Below are positions 30,972 through 39,191 of a DNA stretch of 64,000 bases, in pieces. The stretch is from Devosia sediminis (GTDB lineage: Bacteria > Pseudomonadota > Alphaproteobacteria > Rhizobiales > Devosiaceae): positions 806,001-870,000 of the forward strand of contig NZ_JAEKMH010000001.1 of NCBI RefSeq assembly GCF_016411825.1, read 5' to 3'. Both the position numbers and the translations under genes were made by a program. The notes beneath the pieces are model-generated. The model saw only the letters and a program-made list of their open reading frames with translations, was not told the origin of the DNA and did not search any database. The first letter of the stretch is position 1. Each line of letters starts with the position of its first letter.

Positions 30972-32161
30972 TGGCTGGACCTACCGATCAGGACAAGCTG
31001 AGCGACGACTGGGGGTTGGACGATATCGGTTCGGCCGCCGAGGGCGCCGTGGCCGTTGATGAAAGCGAGATGAGCGACGAAGAGCGCGCCGCTGCGGCTG
31101 CCGCCGAATGGGCCGCCATGCTCGAAGGCGGCGACGGCGACGGGGAGGGCGGCGCCGACCGCGTGCTCAACCAGGACGAGATCGACAGCCTGCTCGGCTT
31201 CGATGCCAGCGCCGGCGGCAGTGTCGAGCTGACGGGCGTACAGGCGCTGATCAATTCGGCGCTGGTGAGCTACGAACGCCTGCCGATGCTCGAAATCGTC
31301 TTCGACCGCCTCGTGCGGCTGGCGACGACGTCTCTGCGCAATTTCACGAGCGACAATGTCGAAGTGACTATGGATTCGATCTCCTCGGTGCGCTTCGGCG
31401 ATTATCTCAATTCCATTCCGCTGCCGGCGATCCTTTCGGTGATCAAAGCCGAGGAATGGGAGAATTACGGCCTTCTCACGGTCGATTCCAATCTCATCTA
31501 TTCGATGATCGACGTGCTGCTGGGCGGCCGGCGCATCGGCGGCAATATCCGCGTCGAGGGCCGGCCCTACACCACCATCGAAATGGCGCTGGCCCGCAAG
31601 ATGATCGAGATCATCCTCGAGGACACCCATCGCGCCTTCGAGCCGGTGACGCAGATCAACTTCAAGCTCGAGCGCATGGAAACCAACCCGCGCTTCGCCG
31701 CCATTTCGCGGCCGGGCAATGCCGCCATCCTCATCGAGCTGCGCATCGAAATGGACGATCGCGGCGGCAAGATCGAAATCCTCTTGCCCTACGCGACCAT
31801 CGAACCGATCCGCGAACAGCTCCTGCAGATGTTCATGGGTGAAAAGTTTGGCCGCGACCCGATCTGGGAGGGGCACCTGGCCACCGAGATTTTCCAGGCC
31901 GACATCGAGATCGAGGCCGTGCTGCACGAGCAGCAACTGCCCCTTTCCAAGCTTCTCGACATGAAGCCGGGCCAGACGCTGATGTTCGAGCGCAGCCCCT
32001 CCGATCCGGTGCGGCTGCGCTGTGGCGACGTGGAGCTCACCGAGGCCATCATGGGCCATATCGGCAATCACGTATCCGTGCGGGTTACACAACCGCTCAA
32101 TCCGCCCAAGGTCACCATGGCGGCCTTCGAGGCAATCGACGAGACGATGGAAGGACGATGA
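30971..32161 (+). CDS. fliM: Flagellar motor switch protein FliM
   Basis: 396 aa. The N-terminal acidic part holds the conserved LNQDEIDSLLGF segment (about residues 60-71). The middle CheC-like domain contains LEIVFDRLVRLATTSLRNFTSDNVEV and the GG motif region VDVLLGGRRIGGNIRVEGRPYTTIE. The C-terminal SpoA domain holds LPLSKLLDMKPGQTLMF. It binds CheY-P and switches rotation. Its N-terminal extension before the usual CheY-binding peptide is long and acidic (about 55 residues). Overlaps fliL and DUF6468 by a few bases. Confidence 0.95.
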   Translation: MAGPTDQDKLSDDWGLDDIGSAAEGAVAVDESEMSDEERAAAAAAEWAAMLEGGDGDGEGGADRVLNQDEIDSLLGFDASAGGSVELTGVQALINSALVSYERLPMLEIVFDRLVRLATTSLRNFTSDNVEVTMDSISSVRFGDYLNSIPLPAILSVIKAEEWENYGLLTVDSNLIYSMIDVLLGGRRIGGNIRVEGRPYTTIEMALARKMIEIILEDTHRAFEPVTQINFKLERMETNPRFAAISRPGNAAILIELRIEMDDRGGKIEILLPYATIEPIREQLLQMFMGEKFGRDPIWEGHLATEIFQADIEIEAVLHEQQLPLSKLLDMKPGQTLMFERSPSDPVRLRCGDVELTEAIMGHIGNHVSVRVTQPLNPPKVTMAAFEAIDETMEGR

Positions 32162-32589
32162 TGTTCGGGCTGCCTCTTGGACTATTTGTGGAAGGCGCTG
32201 TGGCAATCCTGCTTGCCCTGACCATTGGCTATTGCGTCCTGCTCAACCGCAGCCTCAAGCGGCTGCACCAGGACAAGGATGCGATGCGGCAGATGGTGGC
32301 CGACCTTGTGGGCGCCACCAACCTCGCCAATACCGCCATCAAGGAACTGAAATCCTCGGCCGTCGAGGCCGATCTCGCCCTGACCGCCCGGCTCGAGGAA
32401 GCCGAGCGCTTCGGCATCGAGCTCGCCAACCACGTCACGGCCGGAACGGTGCTGATGGAGCGTATCGCCAAGATCACCAGCGTGGCGCGCCACAGCCAGG
32501 CGATCGAGCCTGTCGAGCCGCCCAACAAGGTGCAGAGCGCCCTGGCGCAGCTTTCCGAGCGCGTGCGCAGCCGCGGAGCGGCTGCGTGA
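32158..32589 (+). CDS. DUF6468 single-pass membrane protein of the flagellar operon
   Basis: 143 aa: one transmembrane helix (GLFVEGAVAILLALTIGYCVLL, about residues 8-29), then a helical, probably coiled-coil cytoplasmic part with MRQMVADLVGATNLANTAIKELK and a disordered tail. Families of this plan (DUF6468) are conserved between fliM and motE-type genes in alphaproteobacteria; function unknown. Overlaps both neighbours (ATGATG with fliM, GTGA with the next gene), so stoichiometric synthesis with FliM and MotE is likely. Confidence 0.75.
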   Translation: MMFGLPLGLFVEGAVAILLALTIGYCVLLNRSLKRLHQDKDAMRQMVADLVGATNLANTAIKELKSSAVEADLALTARLEEAERFGIELANHVTAGTVLMERIAKITSVARHSQAIEPVEPPNKVQSALAQLSERVRSRGAAA

Positions 32590-33614
32590 CCAATATCCGC
32601 CTACTGCCCGTCGTGATCATGGCCGTCGCCGCGCTCCTGGTTCTCAAGACCATGGGGCTGGTGACCAATGGCGGCTATGTGCTGACCGGCGTGGGCGTGG
32701 CCCAGGCCGCCGGCGGCGGGGGCGGGGGGCATGGCGCGGGTGCCGCGCCGGGTGAAACAATCACCCTGCCGAACGAACCGACCATCGAGGATGCCAGCCC
32801 GACCATGGCGGATGGTACGCCCACGCTGGGCGAGCAGGCCGAGGCCGGTGGCCATGGCGCCCCGGCCGCATCCGGCCATGGAGAGCCGGCTGCCGATCAC
32901 GGTTCCACGACCGAGGCTGCGGCCGAAGGCGGCCATGGCGAGGCCGCCGCTCCGACAGCCGAGGGCCATGGCGAGGTTCCGGCCAATACCGTCGCCGCGG
33001 AGAATGCCTGCGCGCCGCGTCCGGTTTCGGAGGAAGGCGAAGAGGATACGTCCGAGGGGCAATTGCTGGTGGTTCCCGCCGATTGTCCGCCCCTTGCCGA
33101 CGCCGTTCCGCAATTGCTGACCCCCGAAGGCCCGCAGCCGCTCGCTGCCACCGATTCTTCGCTGACCGAGCAGGCGCTGCTCGAGCGCCTTGCCACACGC
33201 CGCACCGACCTCGACACCTATGAGCAGGAACTGGCCATGCGTGCCTCGCTGGTGGAAGCCGCCGAAAAGCGCATCGAGGAGCGCCAGGCAACGTTGGAGG
33301 CCATCGAGGGGCAGATCGCGTCGCTGGTCGAACAGCGCAAGGAAATGGAAGAGGGCCAGTTCGCCGGCATCGTGGCCATGTACGAAACCATGAAGCCCAA
33401 GGATGCTGCCAACATCTTCAATGCGCTCGATATTGAGGTGCTGCTGCGCGTGGCCAAGATGATGAGCCCGCGCAAGATGGCGCCGATCCTGGCTGAGATG
33501 GACACGGTGCGGGCGCAGGAACTGACGGTGCGCATGGCCTCGGCCAGTACCGACCCCCTGGACCAGATGGCGCCCGAAGATCTCGCCGCCCTGCCGCAGA
33601 TCGTCGGCCAGTAG
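32586..33614 (+). CDS. motE: MotE-like periplasmic motility chaperone
   Basis: 342 aa from a GTG at 32586 that overlaps the previous stop (GTGA). An N-terminal signal or anchor helix (LLPVVIMAVAALLVL) is followed by a long low-complexity region rich in His, Gly, Ala and Glu (repeated GHG and HGE, about residues 45-150). Then come a coiled coil (about 195-265, LVEAAEKRIEERQATLEAIEGQIASL) and a C-terminal MgtE-N/FliG-like fold (MKPKDAANIFNALDIEVLLRVAKMM). In Sinorhizobium MotE is a chaperone for the stator-interacting protein MotC. MotC itself is not obvious here. The gene symbol is by family. Confidence 0.75.
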   Translation: MTNIRLLPVVIMAVAALLVLKTMGLVTNGGYVLTGVGVAQAAGGGGGGHGAGAAPGETITLPNEPTIEDASPTMADGTPTLGEQAEAGGHGAPAASGHGEPAADHGSTTEAAAEGGHGEAAAPTAEGHGEVPANTVAAENACAPRPVSEEGEEDTSEGQLLVVPADCPPLADAVPQLLTPEGPQPLAATDSSLTEQALLERLATRRTDLDTYEQELAMRASLVEAAEKRIEERQATLEAIEGQIASLVEQRKEMEEGQFAGIVAMYETMKPKDAANIFNALDIEVLLRVAKMMSPRKMAPILAEMDTVRAQELTVRMASASTDPLDQMAPEDLAALPQIVGQ

Positions 33615-33795
33615 GCAATTGCTGGTATCTCCTTAGGCGGGTGTTAAGTACCCCTCGCTAGGGTGCAGCTTCAGGCGTTCAGTCCGTCCAGAATGACGGC
33701 GGGCGCCGGAGAGTTGTAACCCTCGCGTTCTTGAGGTGTCCGGGCGTCTCCCCGGTCCGACAGGCGCGGCATTTGCGTCGGGCGGGCAGAAGCCG

Positions 33796-36700
33796 GTGAA
33801 GACCGCAATCAAGTCAGGCTGGCGGCGGGCATGTCATGCCCTTGCCGCGACGGCGATGGCCAGCATTCTGGCTGCTGCCGCGCCCGCTCATGCCCAGGAA
33901 CAGGGACAGCTCTACGCCACCGAGGAAGATGGCTATGCGCGCCTCATCCTCAGCTTTCCCTCGCTGGATACGCTGCCGCCGTACGACTTCCGCGTCGACA
34001 ATGGCGTGCTTTCAGTCGAGTTCGAGTCCCCCGTCGAAATCCTGCTGCCCGACGTTGCCGTCACCATGCCCAATTACCTCTCCATGGCCCGGGTCGACCC
34101 GGACGGACGGGGTCTGCGGCTGGCACTCAAGAGCGGCTTCAATTTCAATCGTATCGAAGCGGGCGAAAAACTCTTCGTCGACCTGATGCCGACCACATGG
34201 CAGGGCATGCCGCCCGCCTTGCCGCAGGACATTATCGACGAACTGGCCGAAAGGGCCCGACAGGCCGCCATCAAGGCAGAGCGCGACCGCAAGGCCAAGA
34301 TGGCCGCCGAACTCGATCCGCAGGTCGCCGTACGCATCGGGCGCAATGCCACCTTCCTGCGCCTCCAGTTCGACTGGACCGTGCCGACGGAAGGAGAATT
34401 CAACCAGAAGGGCGAGATTGGCGCCGCCACGTTCGAGTGGCCGGTTAATATGGACCTGGGCAACCTGATCACCGATTTGCCCGCCGAGATCGTCTCTGTG
34501 CAGTCGGGCTCGTCGGCCGATGGCGCCGCGGCGACGTTCCTCTTTGCCGAAGGGGTTGCGCCGCGCTTTTATGCTCTGTCACCCTCGCAATACGTGCTCG
34601 ATATCGACATCGCCGGGCATGGCCTGCCGGCCCTGACCGCCACCGACCTTACCGCCGAAGCCGAGCAGCTTGCCGCCGAGGCAGAAGCCGCCGCCGCCGG
34701 GGCTCAGGCTCCGCAGATTGCGGCGCTGCAGACTGCCGCCGCCGAGACCGTCACGCCGTTCATCAACGTGCTGGGCAATACCGTGCGCGTGGTGTTTCCC
34801 TTCGAGCAGGATACGCCGGCCGCGGTGTTCCGCCGGGGCGATACCGTGTGGATGATCTTTGATACGGTCAGCGGCATCGCGGCGCCGGCGGACACGACCC
34901 AGCTCGATGCGATCGCGCAGGATTTTACCATCGTTTCTGCAGGCGATACGCAGGTGGTGCGGCTCGATCTCGCGCAGGATCGGCTCGCCACGCTGGGTTC
35001 GGAGGGCATGGCCTGGGTGCTGTCGCTGGGCGACATGATGCTGAGCCCGACCGAACCCATGGCGCTGTCGCGTCGCCGCGATATCGAGGGCTCGTTCGAA
35101 ATGGTCGCCGACGTGGTCCGTCCCGGCCGCGTACACGAATTCCGTGATCCGTTGGTCGGCGACGTGCTCCAGGTCGTTACTGCCTTTCCGCCGGCGCGTG
35201 GGCTGACGCGCTCGCTCGACTATGTGGACTTCACGGCATTGCGCAGCGTCCATGGCCTCGTTGTGCAGCCCAAGTCGCCCAGCGTCGAAGTGTCCATCGA
35301 TAGCCCCGAAGCCGTCATCTCGGCCACCGGCGGCCTGACCGTCTCGGCAATCGATGCCCTGCGGCAGATCAGCACCGAAGCACGCGAGGCGATGCGCGCC
35401 GGTTATGTCGATCTCGGCTCGCTCGAGCAGCGTGATCCCGAGGCCTTCATCGAACACCGCGACCAGCTTGAACTGGCGGCTTCGGCCAGCGACGGGCGCG
35501 AGCGCGACATCGCCCGGCTCAAGCTTGCGCAGTATCTCGTGGCCAATCGTTACGCCATGGAGGCGCTGGGCGTGCTCCGCGTGCTCGAAAGCGACCTCAA
35601 GGCAACCGACCTCACCCGTGAAATCCGCAGCACGGCAGCGATTGCCAATGTGCTGGCAGGACGGCCGCGCGATGCGCTGCAACTGCTCAATGCCGCCTCC
35701 GTCGACCAGGAGGTCGATGCCCTGTTCTGGCGGACCATGGCCCGCGCCGAAACGCAGGATTATCGTGGTGCTCGTTTCGATGCCATGGAAGCGCGGGCAA
35801 TTGCCGACAGCTATCCCGAATGGGCGCGCAATCGCTTCCGCCTTGCGGCGGCACGGGCGGCGGTGGAGGCCGAGGATTCGAGCCTTGCACAGCGCATGCT
35901 CGATGCCATCGACTTTGCCAGCCTCGGCATGGAGGACGTGTCGCTCCATCACCTGCTGGCCGGCCGCATCGACGAGGCCGAAGGTCGCAACCAGGAAGCG
36001 CTGGATACCTATGGCCAGGTGATCGCCTCGGAAGTTCGTCCCACCCGCGCCGAGGCGGTTTACCGCACGCTGCGCTTGCTCGACAGCGAGGGCAGGCTCG
36101 ACCTTGCCAAAGGCACGCAGACGCTGGCGGCAGAAACCCTGCTCTGGCGCGGCGACGCGCTGGAAGCCGAGATGCAGACGCTGCTGGCCCAGCTCTATTT
36201 CCGCAATGGCGACTATCGCCTGGGCTTTGAGACGGTGAAGGCGGCAGTGGCCAACTATCCGGAAAGTCCATCGGTCAATGCCCTGCGCGACCAGGCACAG
36301 GCCATGTTCTCGGACCTCTTCCTCAACGGTGTCGCCGACTCGATCGGCGCCGTCGAGGCCATGGCAATCTACTACGATTTCCAGCACCTGACCCCACCGG
36401 GCGCGCGCGGCGACGAGATGATCCGCAACCTGGCGCGCCGACTGGTGCGTGTCGACCTGCTGCCGCAGGCGGCCGACCTGCTGCAATACCAGCTCGACAA
36501 CCGGCTGCGCGGTGTGGCCCGCACGCAGATCGCCTCCGACCTGGCGGTGATCTATCTCGCCGATCGCAAGCCGCAGGATGCCATTCGCGTGCTCAACGAG
36601 ACGCAACTGCCCGGCCTGCCGGAGTCGTTGCAGCGGCAGCGGCGCATTCTCGAAGCCCGCGCCATGATCGATGGCGGCCGCGACCAGCTTGCGCTGGACC

Positions 36701-37143
36701 TCATCAGCAACATGGACGGCAAGGACGTCGAACTGCTGCGGATCGACGCGCATTGGAAGGCTCGTCGCTTCAGCCAGGCCGGCGAGATGATCGAGGCGAT
36801 CTACAGCGCCGAGACCGGCAGCAAGCCGCTCAATCTCGTGGCGCGCATGAGCCTGATCAAGGCGGCGGTGGGCTATGTGCTGGCGGGCGACGACTTCGGC
36901 CTGTCGCGTCTCAGGGCAAAGTTCGGTGAGCAGATGGTGGCTTCGCCGGAATGGCCGATGTTCGATTATGTCACCGGCCCGATCCAGACCACCAGCCTCG
37001 AATTCAAGCGGGTCGCCGCCGAAGTAGCCGCGGTGGACAGCCTCACCGCCTTCCTCTCGTCCTATCGCGAAACCTATGCCGGCGAAGGGGCGCTGACCCC
37101 GGTCAACGCCAGCAAGCCGAGCAACGGCGTGGCCTCGCTCTAG
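33796..37143 (+). CDS. Large periplasmic AMIN/TPR-type protein in the flagellar cluster
   Basis: 1115 aa from a GTG at 33796, chosen because a signal peptide (ACHALAATAMASILAAAAPAHA) follows at once. About residues 45-125 form a beta-rich module resembling an AMIN domain (FRVDNGVLSVEFESPVEIL), followed by a charged helix with many Arg/Lys/Ala and a second similar module near 320-420. From about 560 to 1000 the sequence is alpha-helical, with TPR-like repeats (RVLESDLKATDL, EALDTYGQVIASEVRPTRAEAVYRTL, LLAQLYFRNGDYRLGFETVKAAV). No catalytic motif. It follows motE after 181 bp. Candidate envelope scaffold for the stator or motor; function unknown. Confidence 0.65.
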   Translation: MKTAIKSGWRRACHALAATAMASILAAAAPAHAQEQGQLYATEEDGYARLILSFPSLDTLPPYDFRVDNGVLSVEFESPVEILLPDVAVTMPNYLSMARVDPDGRGLRLALKSGFNFNRIEAGEKLFVDLMPTTWQGMPPALPQDIIDELAERARQAAIKAERDRKAKMAAELDPQVAVRIGRNATFLRLQFDWTVPTEGEFNQKGEIGAATFEWPVNMDLGNLITDLPAEIVSVQSGSSADGAAATFLFAEGVAPRFYALSPSQYVLDIDIAGHGLPALTATDLTAEAEQLAAEAEAAAAGAQAPQIAALQTAAAETVTPFINVLGNTVRVVFPFEQDTPAAVFRRGDTVWMIFDTVSGIAAPADTTQLDAIAQDFTIVSAGDTQVVRLDLAQDRLATLGSEGMAWVLSLGDMMLSPTEPMALSRRRDIEGSFEMVADVVRPGRVHEFRDPLVGDVLQVVTAFPPARGLTRSLDYVDFTALRSVHGLVVQPKSPSVEVSIDSPEAVISATGGLTVSAIDALRQISTEAREAMRAGYVDLGSLEQRDPEAFIEHRDQLELAASASDGRERDIARLKLAQYLVANRYAMEALGVLRVLESDLKATDLTREIRSTAAIANVLAGRPRDALQLLNAASVDQEVDALFWRTMARAETQDYRGARFDAMEARAIADSYPEWARNRFRLAAARAAVEAEDSSLAQRMLDAIDFASLGMEDVSLHHLLAGRIDEAEGRNQEALDTYGQVIASEVRPTRAEAVYRTLRLLDSEGRLDLAKGTQTLAAETLLWRGDALEAEMQTLLAQLYFRNGDYRLGFETVKAAVANYPESPSVNALRDQAQAMFSDLFLNGVADSIGAVEAMAIYYDFQHLTPPGARGDEMIRNLARRLVRVDLLPQAADLLQYQLDNRLRGVARTQIASDLAVIYLADRKPQDAIRVLNETQLPGLPESLQRQRRILEARAMIDGGRDQLALDLISNMDGKDVELLRIDAHWKARRFSQAGEMIEAIYSAETGSKPLNLVARMSLIKAAVGYVLAGDDFGLSRLRAKFGEQMVASPEWPMFDYVTGPIQTTSLEFKRVAAEVAAVDSLTAFLSSYRETYAGEGALTPVNASKPSNGVASL

Positions 37144-37592
37144 CCGCGTGCTCGCGCTGCTGCGCGCTGATGATCGTAGCGAGCGATGAAGGCACTGGCG
37201 CGCGGTATCGGGTTTTCCAGATATTGCCCCGGACCCAGCATCTTGCGGGCATTGAGCGCGTGGGCGCCCAGGATTGGAAAATCGACGCGCTCGACCTCAT
37301 AGTCCCAGCCGGGGTGGTCAGTGCTCCAGGCGCGGCGGTGATGGTCGAGCAGGCGCTGGCGCAGGCTGTAGCCGTGATAGTCGAATGCGACCGTGCCGTC
37401 GGTCACATACATATGCCCGCCGGGCACATCGCCATGCGGCATGATCCGCTCGGCATGAAAGCCGGCAAGGGGCGCTTCCCCGAGATACACGCCGGCGAGG
37501 ATGTGGCAGGCGCCGTGGCCGAAGAAGATCCGGTCGGGCAGGGCCCAGCACCGCACATGGTCTTTCTTGATTCCCGGCTTGGCGCGGTACAC
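37140..37592 (-). CDS. Conserved hypothetical protein downstream of fliP
   Basis: 150 aa, no signal peptide or membrane helix. Visible blocks are VRCWALPDRIFFGHGACHILAG, TDGTVAFDYHGYSLRQRLLDHHRRA and a C-terminal GQYLENPIPRASAFIARYDHQ. Many histidines and a GACH segment suggest a metal site or a catalytic cysteine, but I do not recognise a characterised family. It lies 5 bp after fliP on the same strand, so it should be in the fliO-fliP transcript. It is convergent with the TPR gene (4-bp end overlap). Confidence 0.6.
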   Translation of the reverse strand: MYRAKPGIKKDHVRCWALPDRIFFGHGACHILAGVYLGEAPLAGFHAERIMPHGDVPGGHMYVTDGTVAFDYHGYSLRQRLLDHHRRAWSTDHPGWDYEVERVDFPILGAHALNARKMLGPGQYLENPIPRASAFIARYDHQRAAARARG

Positions 37593-37597
37593 GGCGC

Positions 37598-38392
37598 CTA
37601 TCCGCTGGTGAAGCTGCGCACCAGCGACCCGGCCACGAGGTACCAGCCATCCACCAGCACGAAGAAGATCAACTTGAAGGGCAGGGAGATCACCACCGGT
37701 GGCAGCATCATCATACCCATGCTCATCAGCACCGAGGCCACGACCATGTCGATGACCACGAAGGGCAGGAACAGCAGGAAGCCGATTTCGAAGGCGCGCC
37801 GCAGCTCGGAAATGATGAAGGCCGGAATCAGCAACTGCAGGGGCACGGCCTCGGGCGTCTCGGGCACTTCGGCGTCGGACAGGTCGTAGAACAGCGACAG
37901 GTCCTGCTCGCGGACATTGGCCAGCATGAAATCCTTGAGCGGTTCTGTGCTGGCCTCGAAAGCTTCGGCGAATTCCAGTTCGCCGGCCATGAGCGGCGCA
38001 ATCCCCTGCTCGTAGCTCTGCTGCAGCGTCGGCTGCATGATGAAGAGCGTCAGGAACAGCGCCAGAGACACCATGACCGAGTTGGGCGGCGCGGTCTGCA
38101 GGCCGATCGCCGTGCGCAGCAGCGACAGCACCACGACGATGCGCGTGAAGCTCGTCACCATGACCAGGATGGACGGCGCCAGCGACAGGAGCGTGATCAG
38201 TCCGATGAGCTGGATCGCTCGTTCGGTCAGCGTCGTCTCGTCGCCGAAATCAATGGAGACGTCCTGCGCAAAGGCGCCGTTGGACCAGAGGATCAGGAGG
38301 CCGGCAGCAGCGACAAACGGCAGGATGACCCGCCAGCGCGATGGTCGCGCCGGGTCAGTGCCGGTTGGGCTGGTCGCCGTCGTGGTGCTCAA
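37598..38392 (-). CDS. fliP: Flagellar export gate protein FliP
   Basis: 264 aa. After an N-terminal cleavable or uncleaved hydrophobic segment come the conserved FliP regions: LSLAPSILVMVTSFTRIVVVLSLLRTAIGLQTAPPNSVM, LLIPAFIISELRRAFEIGFLLFLPFVVIDMVVASVLMSMGMMMLPPV and SLPFKLIFFVLVDGWYLVAGSL. FliP forms the pentameric core of the export gate with FliQ and FliR. The only available start is a TTG at 38392, lying 38 bp inside fliO, so it depends on translation of fliO. It is split from fliQ/fliR, which lie on the other strand at 40579. Confidence 0.94.
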   Translation of the reverse strand: MSTTTATSPTGTDPARPSRWRVILPFVAAAGLLILWSNGAFAQDVSIDFGDETTLTERAIQLIGLITLLSLAPSILVMVTSFTRIVVVLSLLRTAIGLQTAPPNSVMVSLALFLTLFIMQPTLQQSYEQGIAPLMAGELEFAEAFEASTEPLKDFMLANVREQDLSLFYDLSDAEVPETPEAVPLQLLIPAFIISELRRAFEIGFLLFLPFVVIDMVVASVLMSMGMMMLPPVVISLPFKLIFFVLVDGWYLVAGSLVRSFTSG

Positions 38393-39011
38393 GCCCTGCG
38401 CCTTCGCTCGCGGTGGTGTTCCCGTCCTCTTTAGCTGAGTCGGCGGAACGCCCGCCCGGTGCGTCCAGGTTTTGCACGGATAGTGTCGGGTCCTGTTCGC
38501 TCACGGGGCGGAGGAGGCCCGTCTGGCGCAGGGATACGCGCGCCTTGCGGTCGCCGGCGTGGCCAGACTTCTGGAGCTGTTCAAGCAGGGTGCCGGGCGC
38601 GGCATCCGGGACTTTGGCACTCGAAACCGCCGGCTCGACGGCCTTTGGCGCTCGCGGTTCAGCCGGCTTGGGTGTCGGCACCACGGGCAGCGGGCGCCGG
38701 GCAGGGGGCTGCGGCACATCAGGCGCGACAAAGCCGTTTTCCACCACCAGATCCTGTGGGCCACCGATGAGGATAAGGTGCTCGACATCGTCGCGGCGGA
38801 CGATCAGCAATTGGCGCTTCTGATCGACCACCAGCGTGTCGACGACGGCAAGGCGGCGGTTACGGCCGCGTATGGCATTGCTCGACATGTTGGAGATCAG
38901 CTTGAGCAGCCAAACCGCCAGAAGGATCAGGACCAGGACGATGCCCAGGGCGAAAACGACCGTCAATATGGTGTTGCCGCTGCCGCCAAACAGGCCGGTT
39001 ATGAATTGCAC
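38355..39011 (-). CDS. fliO: Flagellar biosynthesis protein FliO
   Basis: 218 aa. GTG 39011 is preferred to TTG 39017 because GGAGG is 9 nt upstream of it. A transmembrane helix (LTVVFALGIVLVLILLAVWLLKLI, about residues 16-39) is followed by the FliO domain with RRLAVVDTLVVDQKRQLLIVRRDDVEHLILIGGPQDLVVE, then a long Pro/Ala-rich disordered tail. FliO helps assemble FliP rings. It overlaps fliP by 38 bp. Divergent from flgB. Confidence 0.85.
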   Translation of the reverse strand: MQFITGLFGGSGNTILTVVFALGIVLVLILLAVWLLKLISNMSSNAIRGRNRRLAVVDTLVVDQKRQLLIVRRDDVEHLILIGGPQDLVVENGFVAPDVPQPPARRPLPVVPTPKPAEPRAPKAVEPAVSSAKVPDAAPGTLLEQLQKSGHAGDRKARVSLRQTGLLRPVSEQDPTLSVQNLDAPGGRSADSAKEDGNTTASEGAGLEHHDGDQPNRH

Positions 39012-39069
39012 GGGCAAAGGCCTCCGCTAGTATTCCGCCACGGCACGCACATAGCGCGATTCCGGCCGG

Positions 39070-39082
39070 GGCAATAGCTGCC
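39070..39082. promoter_or_regulatory. GGCAR-N3-YTGCC dyad between fliO and flgB
   Basis: GGCAATAGCTGCC, a perfect copy. Centre 100 bp upstream of the start predicted from the sigma-54 element at 39149. Confidence 0.6.
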
Positions 39083-39096
39083 GACTCAACCCGATC

Positions 39097-39109
39097 GGCA
39101 GTTCCTGCT
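39097..39109. promoter_or_regulatory. GGCAR-N3-YTGCC dyad between fliO and flgB (one mismatch)
   Basis: GGCAGTTCCTGCT, mismatch in the last base. 27 bp from the preceding copy and 73 bp upstream of the predicted start. Confidence 0.45.
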
Positions 39110-39148
39110 CAGTGAGGGCGCCACTGATGCATTTTGCATGGCCATTTG

Positions 39149-39165
39149 ATGGCAAGGGCGGTGCA
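39149..39165 (+). promoter_or_regulatory. Sigma-54-like element upstream of flgB
   Basis: ATGGCAAGGGCGGTGCA keeps GG-N10-GC spacing and matches YTGGCACGRNNNTTGCW with three mismatches, the weakest of the four such elements. The two upstream dyads at enhancer distance support it; the overlapping CtrA-type site just downstream makes the real promoter uncertain. Confidence 0.45.
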
Positions 39166-39166
39166 G

Positions 39167-39183
39167 TTAACGCTTGGTTAACC
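39167..39183. promoter_or_regulatory. CtrA-type site upstream of flgB
   Basis: TTAA-CGCTTGG-TTAACC, a full TTAA-N7-TTAACC match, 50-66 bp before the flgB start. Its place relative to the start codon and to the following dyad is nearly the same as at fliX. Confidence 0.6.
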
Positions 39184-39191
39184 ATTCACCC

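Noticed and set aside
33614..33626. Further flagellar dyad before the TPR gene (GGCAATTGCTGGT)
   Set aside because: Two mismatches in the right half-site; the match is no better than expected by chance in GC-rich DNA.
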